Assembly (NCBI GenBank): GCA_002480925.1
Contig: DLDA01000010.1
Coordinates: 3,872 to 65,818 of the forward strand
Reading direction: 5' to 3'
Source of the DNA: Lachnospiraceae bacterium UBA7784
GTDB taxonomy: Bacteria > Bacillota > Clostridia > Lachnospirales > Lachnospiraceae
DNA length: 61,947 nt
Positions 60,409 to 61,947 of this stretch are shown here, in pieces; position 1 is the stretch's first letter; each line of letters begins with the position of its first letter. Position numbers and translations under genes: made by a program. Under the pieces are notes generated by a model. It was given only the letters and a program-made list of their open reading frames with translations, did not search any database and was not told where the DNA came from.

Positions 60409-61640
60409 AAAAGATAGGAATCCTTGGAGGAACCTTCAATCCATTTCACAAGGGTCATCTGTATATTGCCAATGCTGCATATACTCAGCTGGGACTCGAT
60501 CTGGTATATATTATGCCATGCGGTATACCGCCGCATAAGGACATGGACTCATCTGTCACCAGATATCAGAGAATGTCGATGTGCCAGAAGGTCTGCAGCA
60601 ATTATCCCTATCTCAGGCTCCTTGATACGGAGCTTAAAGAGGACGGTCCAAGCTACAGCTACAGGACTCTTGAGCGGATAAGGGAGGGCCATCCTGACTG
60701 GGAGCTTTACTTTATCATTGGTGAGGATTCACTTGACCAGTTCTCTACCTGGAAGCATCCGGAGCTTATAGCTCAGTCGGCAAGTCTTGCTGTTGCTATT
60801 AGAAGAGCGGGTAAGAGCGCCGGAATAGATAAGGTATGTAAGGCTATAAGAGAAGAATATGGAGCCAGGATCTTTCTTCTGGATTCTGACTATATAGATG
60901 TATCTTCTACAGAGATAAGACATATAATAAGAGAAAAGCGGGATGGAGTCGAACAGGCTCTTGCTTCCCTGATCCCGGCAGAGGTGCTTTCCTTTATCAG
61001 GGAACACCGTTTATATAGTAATGGAGGAATAGAATTGTCACCGAAGAAGGATATAAAACCAAGTGATTTTCCAAGGCTTAAGGCTGATATTGAGAAGAAG
61101 CTTGAAAAGAAGCTCAAGCCATCAAGATATATGCATACTATTGGTGTAGCATATACTTCGGCCTCTCTTGCAATGGCTTACGGCTATCCTATGGACATTG
61201 CTTTTATTGCCGGGCTTCTTCACGACTGTGCCAAATACATGTCACCATCTGAGCTTTATGCCTTCTGCGAAAAGAAGGACATTGAGATCTCCGCTGCTGA
61301 GAAAAAAAGTCCTCAGCTTCTCCATGCCAAGGCTGGTGCTTATCTTGCTGAAAAAGATTACGGTATCACCGACAAGGACATCCTTCATGCCGTAAAAGTT
61401 CATACTACAGGCTGTCCTGAGATGAATCTTCTAGATCAGATACTTTTTACCGCTGACTATATAGAGCCGAATCGTGACAAGGCAAGGAGACTTACCGAGA
61501 TCAGACAGGCAGCCTTTAAGGATCTTAGGCTTGCGATCGAAATGATCCTGTCGGATACGATCGAATATCTGAAGGAAACGGGTAAGGAGATAGACCAGAC
61601 GACATATAAGACCTATGAATGGCTGAAAGCTTCGAGATGA
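60405..61640 (+). CDS. nadD: Nicotinate-nucleotide adenylyltransferase fused to YqeK HD-domain phosphatase
   Basis: 411 residues. Residues 1-200 are NadD: GGTFNPFHKGHLYIA near 6-20 and SSTEIRHIIREK near 168. Residues about 225-411 are YqeK: HTIGV near 244, HDCAK near 271, further metal His residues in LLHAKAG and VKVHTTG, and ADYIEP near 350, the di-iron HD set that cleaves Ap4A symmetrically. In Bacillus the two are separate neighbours. The natural end TYEWLK is followed by ASR and TGA, and these last codons already belong to the repeat unit found downstream. Confidence 0.94.
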   Translation: MKKIGILGGTFNPFHKGHLYIANAAYTQLGLDLVYIMPCGIPPHKDMDSSVTRYQRMSMCQKVCSNYPYLRLLDTELKEDGPSYSYRTLERIREGHPDWELYFIIGEDSLDQFSTWKHPELIAQSASLAVAIRRAGKSAGIDKVCKAIREEYGARIFLLDSDYIDVSSTEIRHIIREKRDGVEQALASLIPAEVLSFIREHRLYSNGGIELSPKKDIKPSDFPRLKADIEKKLEKKLKPSRYMHTIGVAYTSASLAMAYGYPMDIAFIAGLLHDCAKYMSPSELYAFCEKKDIEISAAEKKSPQLLHAKAGAYLAEKDYGITDKDILHAVKVHTTGCPEMNLLDQILFTADYIEPNRDKARRLTEIRQAAFKDLRLAIEMILSDTIEYLKETGKEIDQTTYKTYEWLKASR

Positions 61641-61648
61641 GAGCGAGC
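61621..61648 (+). repeat. First partial repeat copy, overlapping the nadD-yqeK stop
   Basis: 28 bases matching 61863-61890 with three mismatches, and 61665-61692 with six. It contains the last six coding codons and the TGA of nadD-yqeK. Confidence 0.75.
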
Positions 61649-61823
61649 CATAGGCGAAGCTCGAGGCCGAAAGCTTGTAGGCGAGAGCAAGCCAAAAGCG
61701 CAGCTCAAGCCACAAGCGAGGCCGCTGTCTGAGATTAGCGAGAACGAGTTGAAAACGAAGTTCGAGCTTAACGAAGACAGCTTCCTTGTTAATGAGACCG
61801 AGCTGATAAGCGAAGGTCGAACC
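61641..61823 (+). other. Open stretch in frame with nadD-yqeK after its TGA
   Basis: 61 sense codons follow the TGA in the same frame before a TAG at 61824. The translation is polar and rich in Lys, Glu, Arg and Ala, with KAQLKPQARPLSEISENE recurring in the second repeat copy, where stops interrupt the frame further upstream. No start codon with ribosome binding site is seen. Probably repeat DNA that happens to be open; read-through or a decayed tail is possible. Confidence 0.4.
61652..61749 (+). repeat. 98-bp direct repeat, copy 1
   Basis: Matches copy 2 exactly 198 bases downstream with seven mismatches and no gaps. The last 55 bases (61695-61749) are identical. Visibly richer in G+C and in AGC/GAG/AAG words than the neighbouring genes. 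Confidence 0.95.
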
Positions 61824-61849
61824 TAGCGAAGAGAACTTCCTTAGCAAAC

Positions 61850-61947
61850 AGGCGAAGCTCGAGGCTGAAAGTTTCGAGGTGAGAGCAAGCTGAAAGCGCA
61901 GCTCAAGCCACAAGCGAGGCCGCTGTCTGAGATTAGCGAGAACGAGT
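61850..61947 (+). repeat. 98-bp direct repeat, copy 2, cut by the window end
   Basis: Second copy, 198 bases after the first; it runs to the last base of the window, so the array may continue. The 100 bases between copies hold a further weak internal duplication around CGAAGACAGCTTCCTT (61773) and CGAAGAGAACTTCCTT (61827). Confidence 0.93.

Noticed and set aside
61431..61913. Long minus-strand frame across the repeat array and the end of nadD-yqeK
   Set aside because: It lies antisense to well-supported codons, has no ribosome binding site, and its repeated residues simply mirror the DNA repeat.
61621..61947. CRISPR array
   Set aside because: Repeat units are long, imperfect and 198 bases apart with related rather than unique intervening sequence; no cas genes nearby.

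Overview
The window looks like a stretch of chromosome from a Gram-positive anaerobe of the Clostridia, most like Lachnospiraceae. This is inference from gene content and order: a complete rnfCDGEAB operon, short-form HisG with HisZ, RecU, RemA-gmk-rpoZ, rpmB divergent from yloU/fakA/recG, an L27 with a cleavable leader next to its protease Prp, and a ytfI/ytfJ (GerW) pair. Every gene except rpmB lies on the + strand. Genes are packed with 1-4 base overlaps, and no rRNA, tRNA, CRISPR array, IS element or prophage was seen.

Layout. 0-2.6 kb: the end of a phosphate uptake operon (pstC fragment, pstA, pstB, phoU). 2.6-5.9 kb: an ABC ATPase and an ABC permease fused to a CPBP membrane protease. 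6.1-11.2 kb: rnfCDGEAB, closed by a terminator. 11.3-12.7 kb: an ECF sigma factor with a SigV/RsiV-like anti-sigma partner behind its own ECF-type promoter. 12.7-15.3 kb: lipoprotein ApbE (flavin transferase, probably for RnfD/RnfG) and an NhaC antiporter. 15.4-18.0 kb: a Cu(I) ATPase under two CsoR-type operators. 18.1-23.0 kb: thiE, a CobU-like remnant, two membrane GGDEF proteins and 5-formyl-THF cyclo-ligase. 23-34.7 kb: HAD phosphatase, proA, miaB, ruvAB, zapA, U32 peptidase, SEDS protein, PBP, ytfI, ytfJ. 34.7-39.2 kb: rpmB (minus), Asp23 protein, fakA-like, recG. 39.15-39.43 kb: an unannotated small unit coding a 34-residue membrane peptide with a perfect 16-bp inverted repeat around its ribosome binding site. 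39.5-46.7 kb: rqcH, then remA-gmk-rpoZ-rimO-pgsA-pncC-rsmD-coaD-coiled-coil gene, closed by a terminator. 46.7-48.8 kb: HAD, RluD-type pseudouridine synthase, recU. 48.9-53.9 kb: hisZGDB and a HisF-like/HisI/HisE fusion. 53.9-60.1 kb: two radical-SAM-associated genes, RNase E/G, rplU-prp-rpmA, obgE. 60.1-61.6 kb: yhbY and a nadD-yqeK fusion. The last ~330 bases are a G+C-rich repeat array that begins inside the final codons of nadD-yqeK and runs off the window.

How it fits together. Rnf, ApbE and NhaC form a plausible sodium/redox bioenergetic module, with a cell-envelope stress sigma operon between them. Several sigma-A promoters are legible (hisZ and remA are exact TTGACA-N17-TATAAT). In four of them the -35 box contains the stop codon of the preceding gene, and at least two promoters place the transcription start at or beside the start codon, suggesting leaderless mRNAs. 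The least explained elements are the 34-residue peptide unit, the terminal repeat array, the ABC-permease/CPBP fusion and the P-loop-less CobU-like protein. All coordinates and motifs were read by eye; no search or folding program was run.
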